Positions 19,512 to 25,148 of a DNA stretch of 33,714 nt are shown one piece after another. The DNA is taken from IMG/VR virus record IMGVR_UViG_3300009788_000223, positions 1 to 33,714 of that record. One strand, 5' to 3'. Below the pieces are notes generated by a model. That model saw nothing but the letters and a program-made list of their open reading frames with translations, was not told the origin of the DNA and did no database searches. The position numbers were made by a program, and so were the translations under genes. This DNA comes from a virus. Each line of letters opens with the position of its first letter. Within the stretch, counting starts at the first letter, position 1.

Positions 19512-19710
19512 CTGGTAGACCAATATTTGGATATTTAGGTACATTACCCCAAATGTAAAGTTCCCACCGAAGCAATAAGCACTTTGTGTGTATTGGACCC
19601 CATTTTTTCCAAAACCATAAATCATCCTCATCATAAGCCTGACGAATCAGCAGTTGCTTACATACCCAACATGGGAGCATTAGACCATCAAGTGAGGTCT
19701 GGTCATTCAT
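19501..19710 (-). CDS. Treble-clef-like zinc protein, 69 residues
   Basis: ATG 19710 lies next to a TTG (19713) in the same frame and is preferred. C14-x2-C17 ('PCWVCKQLL') and H41-x2-C44 ('WGPIHTKCLLLR') form a treble-clef-like zinc site. The acidic tail ends GLPDDD. It overlaps the winged-helix gene by 8 bp. No function is known. Confidence 0.6.
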   Translation of the reverse strand: MNDQTSLDGLMLPCWVCKQLLIRQAYDEDDLWFWKKWGPIHTKCLLLRWELYIWGNVPKYPNIGLPDDD

Positions 19711-19942
19711 CAAGGCCCCAGATGTTCTTACCTAAAGTTCTAAATCTACTGTCCCGAGAGAGTTGAGAGCGTACTGAGTTCATAGGCACCATACCACCTG
19801 GGACCAACTGATGCAAAGCTACATCATCCATTATTTCATCTATATGTGCAGCCTTTCCAGGAAGGGAAGTGAGTAAGGCATGAATTACATTCATCATCCG
19901 GACGGTCTTAGCAGAGCGAGTTCTCATATTGATCCTTTGCAT
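19703..19942 (-). CDS. Winged-helix DNA-binding protein, 79 residues
   Basis: The sequence has the layout of a HARE-HTH or similar winged helix: helix 1 'KTVRMMNVIHALLTSL', helix 2 'HIDEIMDDVALHQLV', recognition helix 'NSVRSQLSRDSRFRT', and a wing ending 'LGKNIWGLDE'. Such 80-residue single-domain proteins regulate transcription. Its small size and place in the first third of the early operon make it a candidate repressor for the operator at 17043-17061, which is an inference. ATG 19942 has AAGG nearby only weakly; a second Met at residue 6 is possible. Confidence 0.65.
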   Translation of the reverse strand: MQRINMRTRSAKTVRMMNVIHALLTSLPGKAAHIDEIMDDVALHQLVPGGMVPMNSVRSQLSRDSRFRTLGKNIWGLDE

Positions 19943-20075
19943 CAGTAATTGTAATAACTAATTTATCTATGGTACTTTCTTTGGTTGAATATGTATATTT
20001 AGGGTACTTTTTAAACACTGCACAAATCTCTTCAACTATTTTAGATTCTTCAGATCCTGGTAATGGTATTAACAA
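19908..20075 (-). CDS. 55-residue protein with TTG start
   Basis: A GGAGGT site, itself within the end of the upstream gene, is placed four bases before a TTG at 20075. The frame then reads MLIPLPGSEESKIVEEICAV and on for 55 residues to a TAA at 19908-19910, overlapping the winged-helix gene by 35 bp. The product is an ordinary soluble alpha/beta fragment ('YTYSTKESTIDKLVITITDA'). No ATG is available in this frame. The SD and frame length support translation. Confidence 0.5.
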   Translation of the reverse strand: MLIPLPGSEESKIVEEICAVFKKYPKYTYSTKESTIDKLVITITDAKDQYENSLC

Positions 20076-20443
20076 AATACCTCCACAGGATATTCTTCAA
20101 ATCCCTTCATTAACATACTGTCAGCCTGCATGTCTGGGCCTACACTATCAGGAGAGACGGGATGTGAGAGACATACAGGGCATTTGGTTTCATCATGTGA
20201 GTTGCGCCTCACGTTAATCTCATGTATATCTCCCCAGCAGGTATACCCATACTTAATACATACTACTTGAAGTTCTCTCATGAACTCAAAGTGCTTAACA
20301 GCTTCGGGATCATCTTTGGATGGAGTGATTCGAGTACCTATAACATTCATGTGATACCCATCCTGACATTCTTTGCAATCCTTACCATAGTAGATCAAGA
20401 TCTGACACGGACATTCCTGGCAGGTACAGCGTAGGGTTGGCAT
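20069..20443 (-). CDS. Cys-rich protein, 124 residues, MPx…CxxC type
   Basis: The start is set at ATG 20443 because AGAGGAG lies six bases upstream; the in-frame ATG at 20497 lacks this. The N-terminus is MPTLRCTCQECPCQILIYYG with C6, C8, C11, C13, then C23-x2-C26 ('KDCKECQDGYH'), and later C88-x2-C91 ('TKCPVCLSH'). It looks like several zinc knuckles. The MP…C-x-x-C…I opening resembles the paralogues at 14855-15391. Function is unknown. Confidence 0.6.
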   Translation of the reverse strand: MPTLRCTCQECPCQILIYYGKDCKECQDGYHMNVIGTRITPSKDDPEAVKHFEFMRELQVVCIKYGYTCWGDIHEINVRRNSHDETKCPVCLSHPVSPDSVGPDMQADSMLMKGFEEYPVEVFC

Positions 20444-20498
20444 AATATACTCCTCTTTAATGTAATGGGCATCCCAATCTAATGACAATGAGTGCATC

Positions 20499-21023
20499 TC
20501 AGAGCTTCGATCCCTCTACACCAATTGCATCTTGATAATGTGAGTTGAGTTTATTACTCCCATAAGGAAATTCTGCCACTGAGGTCATTCGAGTAAGTAC
20601 AAGCTGACCTATAGGATATTCAGGTACAAGGGTGATTGCATTTGGACCTACATTGACTATCTCTAGAGTAAGCTTACCCCTAAACCCTGCATCAATAAAT
20701 CCAGCAGTAACATGGGTCATAAGTCCTAAACGACCTATACTGGACTTGCCTTCAAACTTCCCAGCAATGTTAAATGGAATTTTTAGTGTCTCCATAGTAT
20801 CTATGAGAATAAATTCTCCAGGATGGATGATCCAAGTATCACTATGGATGTAGGTCATCTTATCCACACCAAGTGTTAGAGGGCGGAGAGATTTATTGGG
20901 AATTAGAATATTATATCCAAGGCGAATATCAATACTGCACGGCTGAATCATACTAGGGTCATAGGGAGTGATTAGGTTCATATTTTCGCATAGGTCTCGA
21001 ATGTCTACATCTGCTAGTTGCAT
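20499..21023 (-). CDS. dCTP deaminase, probably bifunctional DCD/DUT type
   Basis: This 174-residue trimeric-type dUTPase-fold enzyme has 'KFEGKSSIGRLGLMTH' (K93, S94, S95, R98), 'TAGFIDAGFRGKLTLEI' with catalytic E121 in TLEI, and 'PIGQLVLTRM'. This order is that of dCTP deaminases. The TAGFID segment matches the bifunctional archaeal and mycobacterial enzymes that convert dCTP directly to dUMP, not the E. coli type (TAHRIDPGW). The reaction lowers dCTP or dUTP and feeds dTMP synthesis, consistent with an AT-rich phage. No thymidylate synthase is in the window. The start is in a TGATG junction with the upstream coiled-coil gene. Confidence 0.88.
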   Translation of the reverse strand: MQLADVDIRDLCENMNLITPYDPSMIQPCSIDIRLGYNILIPNKSLRPLTLGVDKMTYIHSDTWIIHPGEFILIDTMETLKIPFNIAGKFEGKSSIGRLGLMTHVTAGFIDAGFRGKLTLEIVNVGPNAITLVPEYPIGQLVLTRMTSVAEFPYGSNKLNSHYQDAIGVEGSKL

Positions 21024-21319
21024 CAGATATACGTCTCCAAAGAGTTTATAATTTGAGCTATTTCCTGAGCAAGTTCAGTCAGTTGATAATTGGCGTGATT
21101 GAATTGGCCTACGTATCCAATGAGATTAAACTCCTGATCTGGTGGCTTTACCTTATTATCTTCTGATCCTATAACTCGATAATGTAAACTTTGTAATCTA
21201 ACGTATAGCTCTTGAAATTGATCGGTAATTGCCTCAAGGTGCTTAAATTGGTCCTCAAGTTCTTTTATGGGTGTGACGTTATTTGTTGCAAGTTGTTCAT
21301 ATGATGGTTGCATACTCAT
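21023..21319 (-). CDS. Coiled-coil protein, 98 residues
   Basis: It starts at ATG 21319 behind AGAGGTTTAG and is highly helical. Residues 18-50 ('ELEDQFKHLEAITDQFQELY') and 72-97 ('HANYQLTELAQEIAQIINSL') look like two coiled-coil helices joined by a polar linker. No catalytic residues. The gene is first after the promoter at 21344-21372 and ends in a TGATG overlap with the dCTP deaminase. Family not recognised. Confidence 0.6.
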   Translation of the reverse strand: MSMQPSYEQLATNNVTPIKELEDQFKHLEAITDQFQELYVRLQSLHYRVIGSEDNKVKPPDQEFNLIGYVGQFNHANYQLTELAQEIAQIINSLETYI

Positions 21320-21325
21320 TTAAAC

Positions 21326-21351
21326 TAAACCTCTAGTCTATATATTATATA
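21326..21351 (-). promoter_or_regulatory. AT-rich promoter/leader motif, copy 1 (-)
   Basis: On the minus strand TATATAAT, seven bases, then CTAGAGGTTTA. The same arrangement is found on the plus strand at 21886-21910 and 22960-22985. Here AGAGGT doubles as SD for the coiled-coil gene. Confidence 0.6.
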
Positions 21352-21372
21352 TACAATCTGTGTCATTTTCAT
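21344..21372 (-). promoter_or_regulatory. Sigma70-like promoter before the coiled-coil gene
   Basis: ATGAAA (21372-21367), a 17-bp spacer, then TATAAT (21349-21344) on the minus strand. The -10 is perfect and the -35 matches at 4 of 6 positions. It lies in the 62-bp gap between the 140-residue and 98-residue genes and would refresh transcription of the dCTP deaminase and following genes. Confidence 0.6.
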
Positions 21373-21381
21373 CTTATATTC

Positions 21382-21804
21382 TTACCAATTACTACTATGC
21401 GGTACACCTCCATGTTGTTCATACTCTAATTTCAATCCATCTAATTCTTTATCTATACTGCGTGCATTCTCCCAGAGACCCATAGATATCATTTCCTTCT
21501 TTTTCTTCCTCAACAAAGATGCCTTTACTGATGTTGAGTGCCTAGCTTTTCTATCACAGTCATCAATTTCTAATGCTGGTCTCCCACCTCCTCGACTCTC
21601 CTGGTATATATATGGATGTGCATTAAACCAATCTTCAGCATTCTCTAACCAGCAAGTAAAGTGCTGATAGCCTTTGTATGTGTAGACTTGGCCGTTGACG
21701 TACTTTTTGCTTTGAGTACGGATTATTTGGGTTCCTTGGGGCATTGGATTTTGGCAGACATAACATATGGTTTCTCTTGAAGTATATGAGGTCCAAACTT
21801 CCAT
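21382..21804 (-). CDS. Zinc-binding protein, 140 residues
   Basis: The N-terminal domain has C14-x2-C17 ('TICYVCQNPMPQGTQI') and H48-x2-C51 ('YKGYQHFTCWLENA'), a C-x2-C…H-x2-C site in the style of PARP-type zinc fingers. The rest is basic and helical ('KASLLRKKKKEMISMGLW', 'SIDKELDGLKLEYEQ'), suggesting DNA or RNA contact. GGAG lies before ATG 21804. Second gene of the early operon. Function is unknown; damage recognition or nucleic-acid binding is a guess from the finger type. Confidence 0.6.
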   Translation of the reverse strand: MEVWTSYTSRETICYVCQNPMPQGTQIIRTQSKKYVNGQVYTYKGYQHFTCWLENAEDWFNAHPYIYQESRGGGRPALEIDDCDRKARHSTSVKASLLRKKKKEMISMGLWENARSIDKELDGLKLEYEQHGGVPHSSNW

Positions 21805-21885
21805 CAGGTAGCTCCAAAAATAAAAGAGTAAATAGAATAATAAGGATACTTAAAGATTATGTATGTTATATTATTAAGATACATA

Positions 21886-21910
21886 TATATAATGTTAGTC
21901 TAGAGGTTTA
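21886..21910 (+). promoter_or_regulatory. AT-rich promoter/leader motif, copy 2 (+)
   Basis: TATATAAT, six bases, then CTAGAGGTTTA on the plus strand. No gene follows closely; a transcript from here would run antisense through the 21900-22088 gene towards the TerS-like gene. The -35 region is poor. Confidence 0.45.
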
Positions 21911-22088
21911 TTACATGTTGTACATCATGAGCTACGCTACAACATAATATCAATATATGATTCCCTATCTTCTTTTCCATTAATGGATATTGTCCGTATG
22001 GTAACTCTTCATAATCGTAATGACAAGACTCACAACACTTACCAAATCCTAACCATCTTTTAACTACCTTACATTCATGTATTTTCAT
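21900..22088 (-). CDS. Cys-rich small protein, first gene of the early operon
   Basis: This 62-residue protein has C6, C18, C19, C22 and H23 ('FGKCCESCHYDYEE') plus C49-C50 ('ILILCCSVAHDV'). The CCESCH…D…E pattern is seen in small proteins of many phages near early promoters. AGAGGTAG lies before ATG 22088. The gene is transcribed first from the promoter at 22119-22147, so it is probably among the earliest products after infection. Possible zinc protein; role unknown. Confidence 0.65.
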   Translation of the reverse strand: MKIHECKVVKRWLGFGKCCESCHYDYEELPYGQYPLMEKKIGNHILILCCSVAHDVQHVINL

Positions 22089-22118
22089 ACTACCTCTTTA
22101 TGTCTTAAGGTTATTATC

Positions 22119-22147
22119 ATTATATCATATATTTCTATCGTTGTCAA
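22119..22147 (-). promoter_or_regulatory. Consensus early promoter, minus strand
   Basis: TTGACA (22147-22142), 17 bp, TATAAT (22124-22119) on the minus strand with TGA before the -10: a full consensus, extended -10 promoter. It would start the early operon near 22112, 24 bp before the 62-residue gene. Confidence 0.9.
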
Positions 22148-22155
22148 CCCTATTA

Positions 22156-22184
22156 TTGACATTACGACTGTTTTATGGTATGTT
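22156..22184 (+). promoter_or_regulatory. Divergent promoter, plus strand, for the packaging genes
   Basis: TTGACA (22156-22161), 17 bp, TATGTT (22179-22184) with TGG before the -10. The -35 is perfect and the -10 matches at 4 of 6. The -35 boxes of this and the opposite promoter are only 8 bp apart. The expected RNA start coincides with the ATG at 22191. Confidence 0.7.
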
Positions 22185-22190
22185 CAAGGT

Positions 22191-22766
22191 ATGGTTAATG
22201 ATAATCACGACCTCGAATTAGTTCAAACCCTACTCCCTGTGTTCTCTGATCGAGATGATTCAGCAAAACGTAGAGCAGAATACCTTCAGAACCGATATAT
22301 GGGTTTTTCCCGTACTGAATCAAGAAAACTTGTTGGTGTCAGTGATGCGACTGTAAGTATTTGGCGAAGAAACAAGGAATTCAAACAACTAGATGATATA
22401 GGTGTGGCGAGAGTTGCTGATGTTAAGAAAGAAATTGTTCAATTCAACTTCCTTAGAAATCTTCATCTCGTTATGACTAAGGATCAATATGTTCTTAAAA
22501 AAGCAAATGGTCTTCTTGAGGAGAAGTATGTTGATTTTGACGATGAAGGTAGAGCATTTGATGCAGTAGGTAGTCCGCCAATGGATAAGGACGATTGGGA
22601 CTACTTTCATCGTATGCGTCGAATGTATACCTTAGCGGAGTGGAATGTAATGGAGAAGTTACTTAAGGGTGAAGAGCCTAAAGAATTTAATATTAATCAA
22701 CTCATTTTAAACCAAGATAATCGGCAAGTTAACTATAGTGAGGGACATGCCGCGATTGAAGGGTAG
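22191..22766 (+). CDS. Probable terminase small subunit (TerS-like HTH protein)
   Basis: The start is taken at ATG 22191, giving 191 residues; the frame is open upstream but carries the promoter. Residues 28-61 ('RRAEYLQNRYMGFSRTESRK', 'VSDATVSIWRRN') form a helix-turn-helix, and the remainder is helical and acidic, like TerS proteins that bind packaging sites and form rings. It is the first plus-strand gene and lies about 0.8 kb before TerL, with three small genes between. A transcription regulator is the alternative. There is no SD at proper distance (AGG touches the ATG), and the promoter position predicts a leaderless mRNA. Confidence 0.65.
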   Translation: MVNDNHDLELVQTLLPVFSDRDDSAKRRAEYLQNRYMGFSRTESRKLVGVSDATVSIWRRNKEFKQLDDIGVARVADVKKEIVQFNFLRNLHLVMTKDQYVLKKANGLLEEKYVDFDDEGRAFDAVGSPPMDKDDWDYFHRMRRMYTLAEWNVMEKLLKGEEPKEFNINQLILNQDNRQVNYSEGHAAIEG

Positions 22767-22893
22767 TAATCCATTTCCAATGAGACGGACTGGTGGGAGT
22801 AAGCCCAGGACAGCAAGTTCTCGAAATGCCTCTAGGAATAACGGAAGAAAGGCTGGAGGTAGTAGAAAGGGTATGAAGTTTCCAAAACGGTAA
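22747..22893 (+). CDS. Highly basic 48-residue protein
   Basis: ATG 22747, preceded by GAGGG, lies in a 20-bp overlap with the end of the TerS-like gene. The product is Arg/Lys/Gly/Ser-rich throughout (MPRLKGSNPFPMRRTGGSKP … GRKAGGSRKGMKFPKR) with no acidic residue that I can see. It has no secondary structure signature and would be disordered alone. Binding to DNA, RNA or the acidic TerS tail is plausible. No family known. Confidence 0.55.
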   Translation: MPRLKGSNPFPMRRTGGSKPRTASSRNASRNNGRKAGGSRKGMKFPKR

Positions 22894-22959
22894 AGTTGTT
22901 AGGTTGGGAGTAAGAGGTAGGGTATGGTTGTAATGTTATATTATATGATACTACAGGAT

Positions 22960-22985
22960 TATATAATATATAGTATAGAGGTTTA
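22960..22985 (+). promoter_or_regulatory. AT-rich promoter/leader motif, copy 3 (+)
   Basis: TATATAAT, seven bases, then ATAGAGGTTTA, in the 110-bp gap before the 81-residue gene. The motif is conserved with the copy at 21326-21351 over TATATAATATATAG and TAGAGGTTTAGT. Here a separate AGGAG is the SD, so AGAGGTTTA is not conserved only for translation. Confidence 0.6.
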
Positions 22986-23003
22986 GTATAATAGGAGTAG
23001 ATA

Positions 23004-23249
23004 ATGATTAACATTAGTACTATTGAACGTAGTATTGAGGAAACTAAGGTCAGTATGCGGGTACCAATTGGTATTATGGTGTGTTATATGGCATTGGAAG
23101 AGGCGAGAGAAGTAACTAACGATATGGAACCTACACTATTTGGACTACGTATTTACTGTAATAATAATCTTAGTGATAATGAATATGCCATTATCTCTCA
23201 AAGTTTTGTCTACGGACCATGTGCGGATGTAAACTTCGGAGGAGAGTAA
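23004..23249 (+). CDS. Hypothetical protein, 81 residues
   Basis: ATG 23004 follows AGGAG at a good distance. The protein has a helical first half ('MINISTIERSIEETKVSMRV', 'IMVCYMALEEAREVTNDM') and a beta-like end ('FGLRIYCNN … SQSFVYGPCADVNFGG'). No motif is recognised. It lies between the TerS-like gene and TerL and is coupled to the next gene by a TAATG junction. Confidence 0.6.
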   Translation: MINISTIERSIEETKVSMRVPIGIMVCYMALEEAREVTNDMEPTLFGLRIYCNNNLSDNEYAIISQSFVYGPCADVNFGGE

Positions 23250-23569
23250 TGAGTGTAATTAATCCAACTCCCTCAGAACTTGCAACTAGTCATTTCATCC
23301 GTAAGTGCTTTATGAAAGGATGTTTGGAGATGGGTTGGTGGAGTCCAGTGATAGTGTTTAGTCCCGATGGAGTGAATGCTGCATATAGGTCATTTGATGT
23401 CTGGTTGATGTGTGATTGGCATAAAGAACAAATCGGGATTGACGATCTACTTATTGGGAGTACTACAGGTGGATTATCTGGTTGGGAGCAAGTGGTATCC
23501 TCATTTGTCCGAGCTGGAATTCCGCCTCCAGAGAGACAGTATACTAAACTTATCTGGCAACCAGCATAG
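23249..23569 (+). CDS. Zinc-binding phage protein, 106 residues
   Basis: The start is ATG 23249 in TAATG, with GGAGAG upstream; a frame opening at 23219 is unlikely. C20-x4-C25 ('RKCFMKGCLEMGWW') and C55-x2-H58 ('LMCDWHKEQIG') form a C4-like or C3H zinc site. The C-terminal half is hydrophobic and Gly/Pro-rich ('GSTTGGLSGWEQVVSSFV', 'AGIPPPERQ'). Unknown function; it precedes TerL by 9 bp and may belong to the packaging operon. Confidence 0.6.
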   Translation: MSVINPTPSELATSHFIRKCFMKGCLEMGWWSPVIVFSPDGVNAAYRSFDVWLMCDWHKEQIGIDDLLIGSTTGGLSGWEQVVSSFVRAGIPPPERQYTKLIWQPA

Positions 23570-23578
23570 TGAGTGATC

Positions 23579-25141
23579 ATGACATTATCACAAGTTGATC
23601 AAGATGCCTTAATTAGTATCATTCAAGATGATGAAAAGTGTATTACAACCTTATTTAAGGTAGTTCCCAAGGATAGTAGTTCGGGTATAGTGCCTTTTAT
23701 CCTTAGACCTCCTCAGCAAAAGCTTAGTGATGCGATTAAGAAATATAAACGAATTATAGTGCTAAAGCCTAGACAGGTAGGAAGTACAACTTTCTTTACT
23801 GCTGTACTCTTCCGACGTAGTATGTATATCCCATATACAGTAAGTGTAATTGTTGCACACGAAACTGCAATTACTGAGAGGTTACTTACTCGTACAGAAG
23901 TATTTTATGATAATTTACCTCCTCAACTTAAACCTACTTTACAGGGTGATAGTTCTAAATATAAGAAATTTATTACTGGTGGAACTATCTTCATAGGTAC
24001 AGCCCAAAGTCAAGTGTTTGGTAGAGGAGATACTGTACATAACTTACTAGCCAGTGAAGTGGCCTTCTGGAAGGATGAGCATATTGATCGTGTATTAAAA
24101 CCATCTATAGAAGGTGTACCGCTGACTGGTACTATTATTTTAGAATCTACACCTAACGGAGATGAAGGTTTCTTTTATGAAGAGATTGATAAAATATCAA
24201 AGGGTGAAAGTACTTGGCATTTAGTTATAATATACTGGTGGGAAGAGCCAGATTACTTTATTGAAGAAAATGATCCTCTTTGTGAGGGTAGAGATTATTT
24301 TCAAGATTTTAATTATAATCCTGAAGAACAGGCTTTGGCTAAGCAAAATAATCTAACCAAAGATCAAATTCGTTGGCGTAGGTTTAAAATAGACTCTCTT
24401 GGGGATATGTTCTATCAAGAGTATATCGAGAGCCTTGAGACGTGTTTTCTAACATCAGGTATGCCGTACTATGATGTAGGCTTAACTACTCCACTTAGTC
24501 GTAAGACCATGAAACCTAAGACTACTTGGGAAGGTGCACAGATCTGGGAAGAGCCTGAGCCATATGGTATGTACATCATGGGAGTTGATCCAGGTCAAGC
24601 TCGACAAACTGAGTCAGTAGCTTGTGTTACTCGCATTGATCAGGGTATGGTGATAGATGGTAGGTTTACACCTGTACCAAAGCAAGTAGCACTTCTTGGT
24701 GGGTTAATAGAACCTGATCATATGGGTAGACGTACTATGGAACTTGCCCATTACTACAACACTTGCATGATTATTCCAGAGGCTAATAGTCATGGGATTG
24801 CATATATAGATTCGATTAAAAATAAATATCCTAGAATCTATTTACGTCGTGATGTAGAGAATGGTAAAGTAAGTATGCGCTATGGGTGGATGACGACGAA
24901 ACGAACTAAAGAGTTTATGATGGATGAAATTAATCGACATCTTCGTGAATGTGAGATACCAGATACTGAAACCCTAAGACAGATCAGAGCTTTCCGTCAT
25001 GATCCTGATCACGAATACTTCACCAATTCATTTGATGATCGTCATGATGCTTGGGGTCTATCTCTAGTCGGTATGTCAAATGGTATACCTGGGAGAAGGG
25101 GAGCTAAGGGTAGTTCTGGATTTACTTCATGGGATCAATAG
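23579..25141 (+). CDS. Terminase large subunit
   Basis: This 520-residue packaging motor has an N-terminal ATPase with Walker A 'VLKPRQVGSTTFF' (K63, R65, G68, S69, T70), Walker B 'HNLLASEVAFWKDE' (E160 likely catalytic), and a coupling motif 'ILESTPNG'. The C-terminal nuclease has 'IMGVDPGQA', 'IPEANSHG' and 'FDDRHDAWGLSL', the acidic residues of the RNase H-like fold. It cuts concatemers and pumps DNA through the portal. ATG 23579 is used; an in-frame GTG lies 6 bases earlier. The portal gene follows by 7 bp. Confidence 0.95.
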   Translation: MTLSQVDQDALISIIQDDEKCITTLFKVVPKDSSSGIVPFILRPPQQKLSDAIKKYKRIIVLKPRQVGSTTFFTAVLFRRSMYIPYTVSVIVAHETAITERLLTRTEVFYDNLPPQLKPTLQGDSSKYKKFITGGTIFIGTAQSQVFGRGDTVHNLLASEVAFWKDEHIDRVLKPSIEGVPLTGTIILESTPNGDEGFFYEEIDKISKGESTWHLVIIYWWEEPDYFIEENDPLCEGRDYFQDFNYNPEEQALAKQNNLTKDQIRWRRFKIDSLGDMFYQEYIESLETCFLTSGMPYYDVGLTTPLSRKTMKPKTTWEGAQIWEEPEPYGMYIMGVDPGQARQTESVACVTRIDQGMVIDGRFTPVPKQVALLGGLIEPDHMGRRTMELAHYYNTCMIIPEANSHGIAYIDSIKNKYPRIYLRRDVENGKVSMRYGWMTTKRTKEFMMDEINRHLRECEIPDTETLRQIRAFRHDPDHEYFTNSFDDRHDAWGLSLVGMSNGIPGRRGAKGSSGFTSWDQ

Positions 25142-25148
25142 GAGTTAA

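Noticed and set aside
19512-19634. Upstream extension of the frame at 19416-19511
   Set aside because: It overlaps a gene with a clear zinc-site pattern (19501-19710). Its sequence has no SD and an atypical composition.
22077-22190. N-terminal extension of the TerS-like protein to 22077
   Set aside because: The extra region contains both divergent promoters, encodes an Ile/Val-rich unlikely peptide, and overlaps the start of the first early gene.
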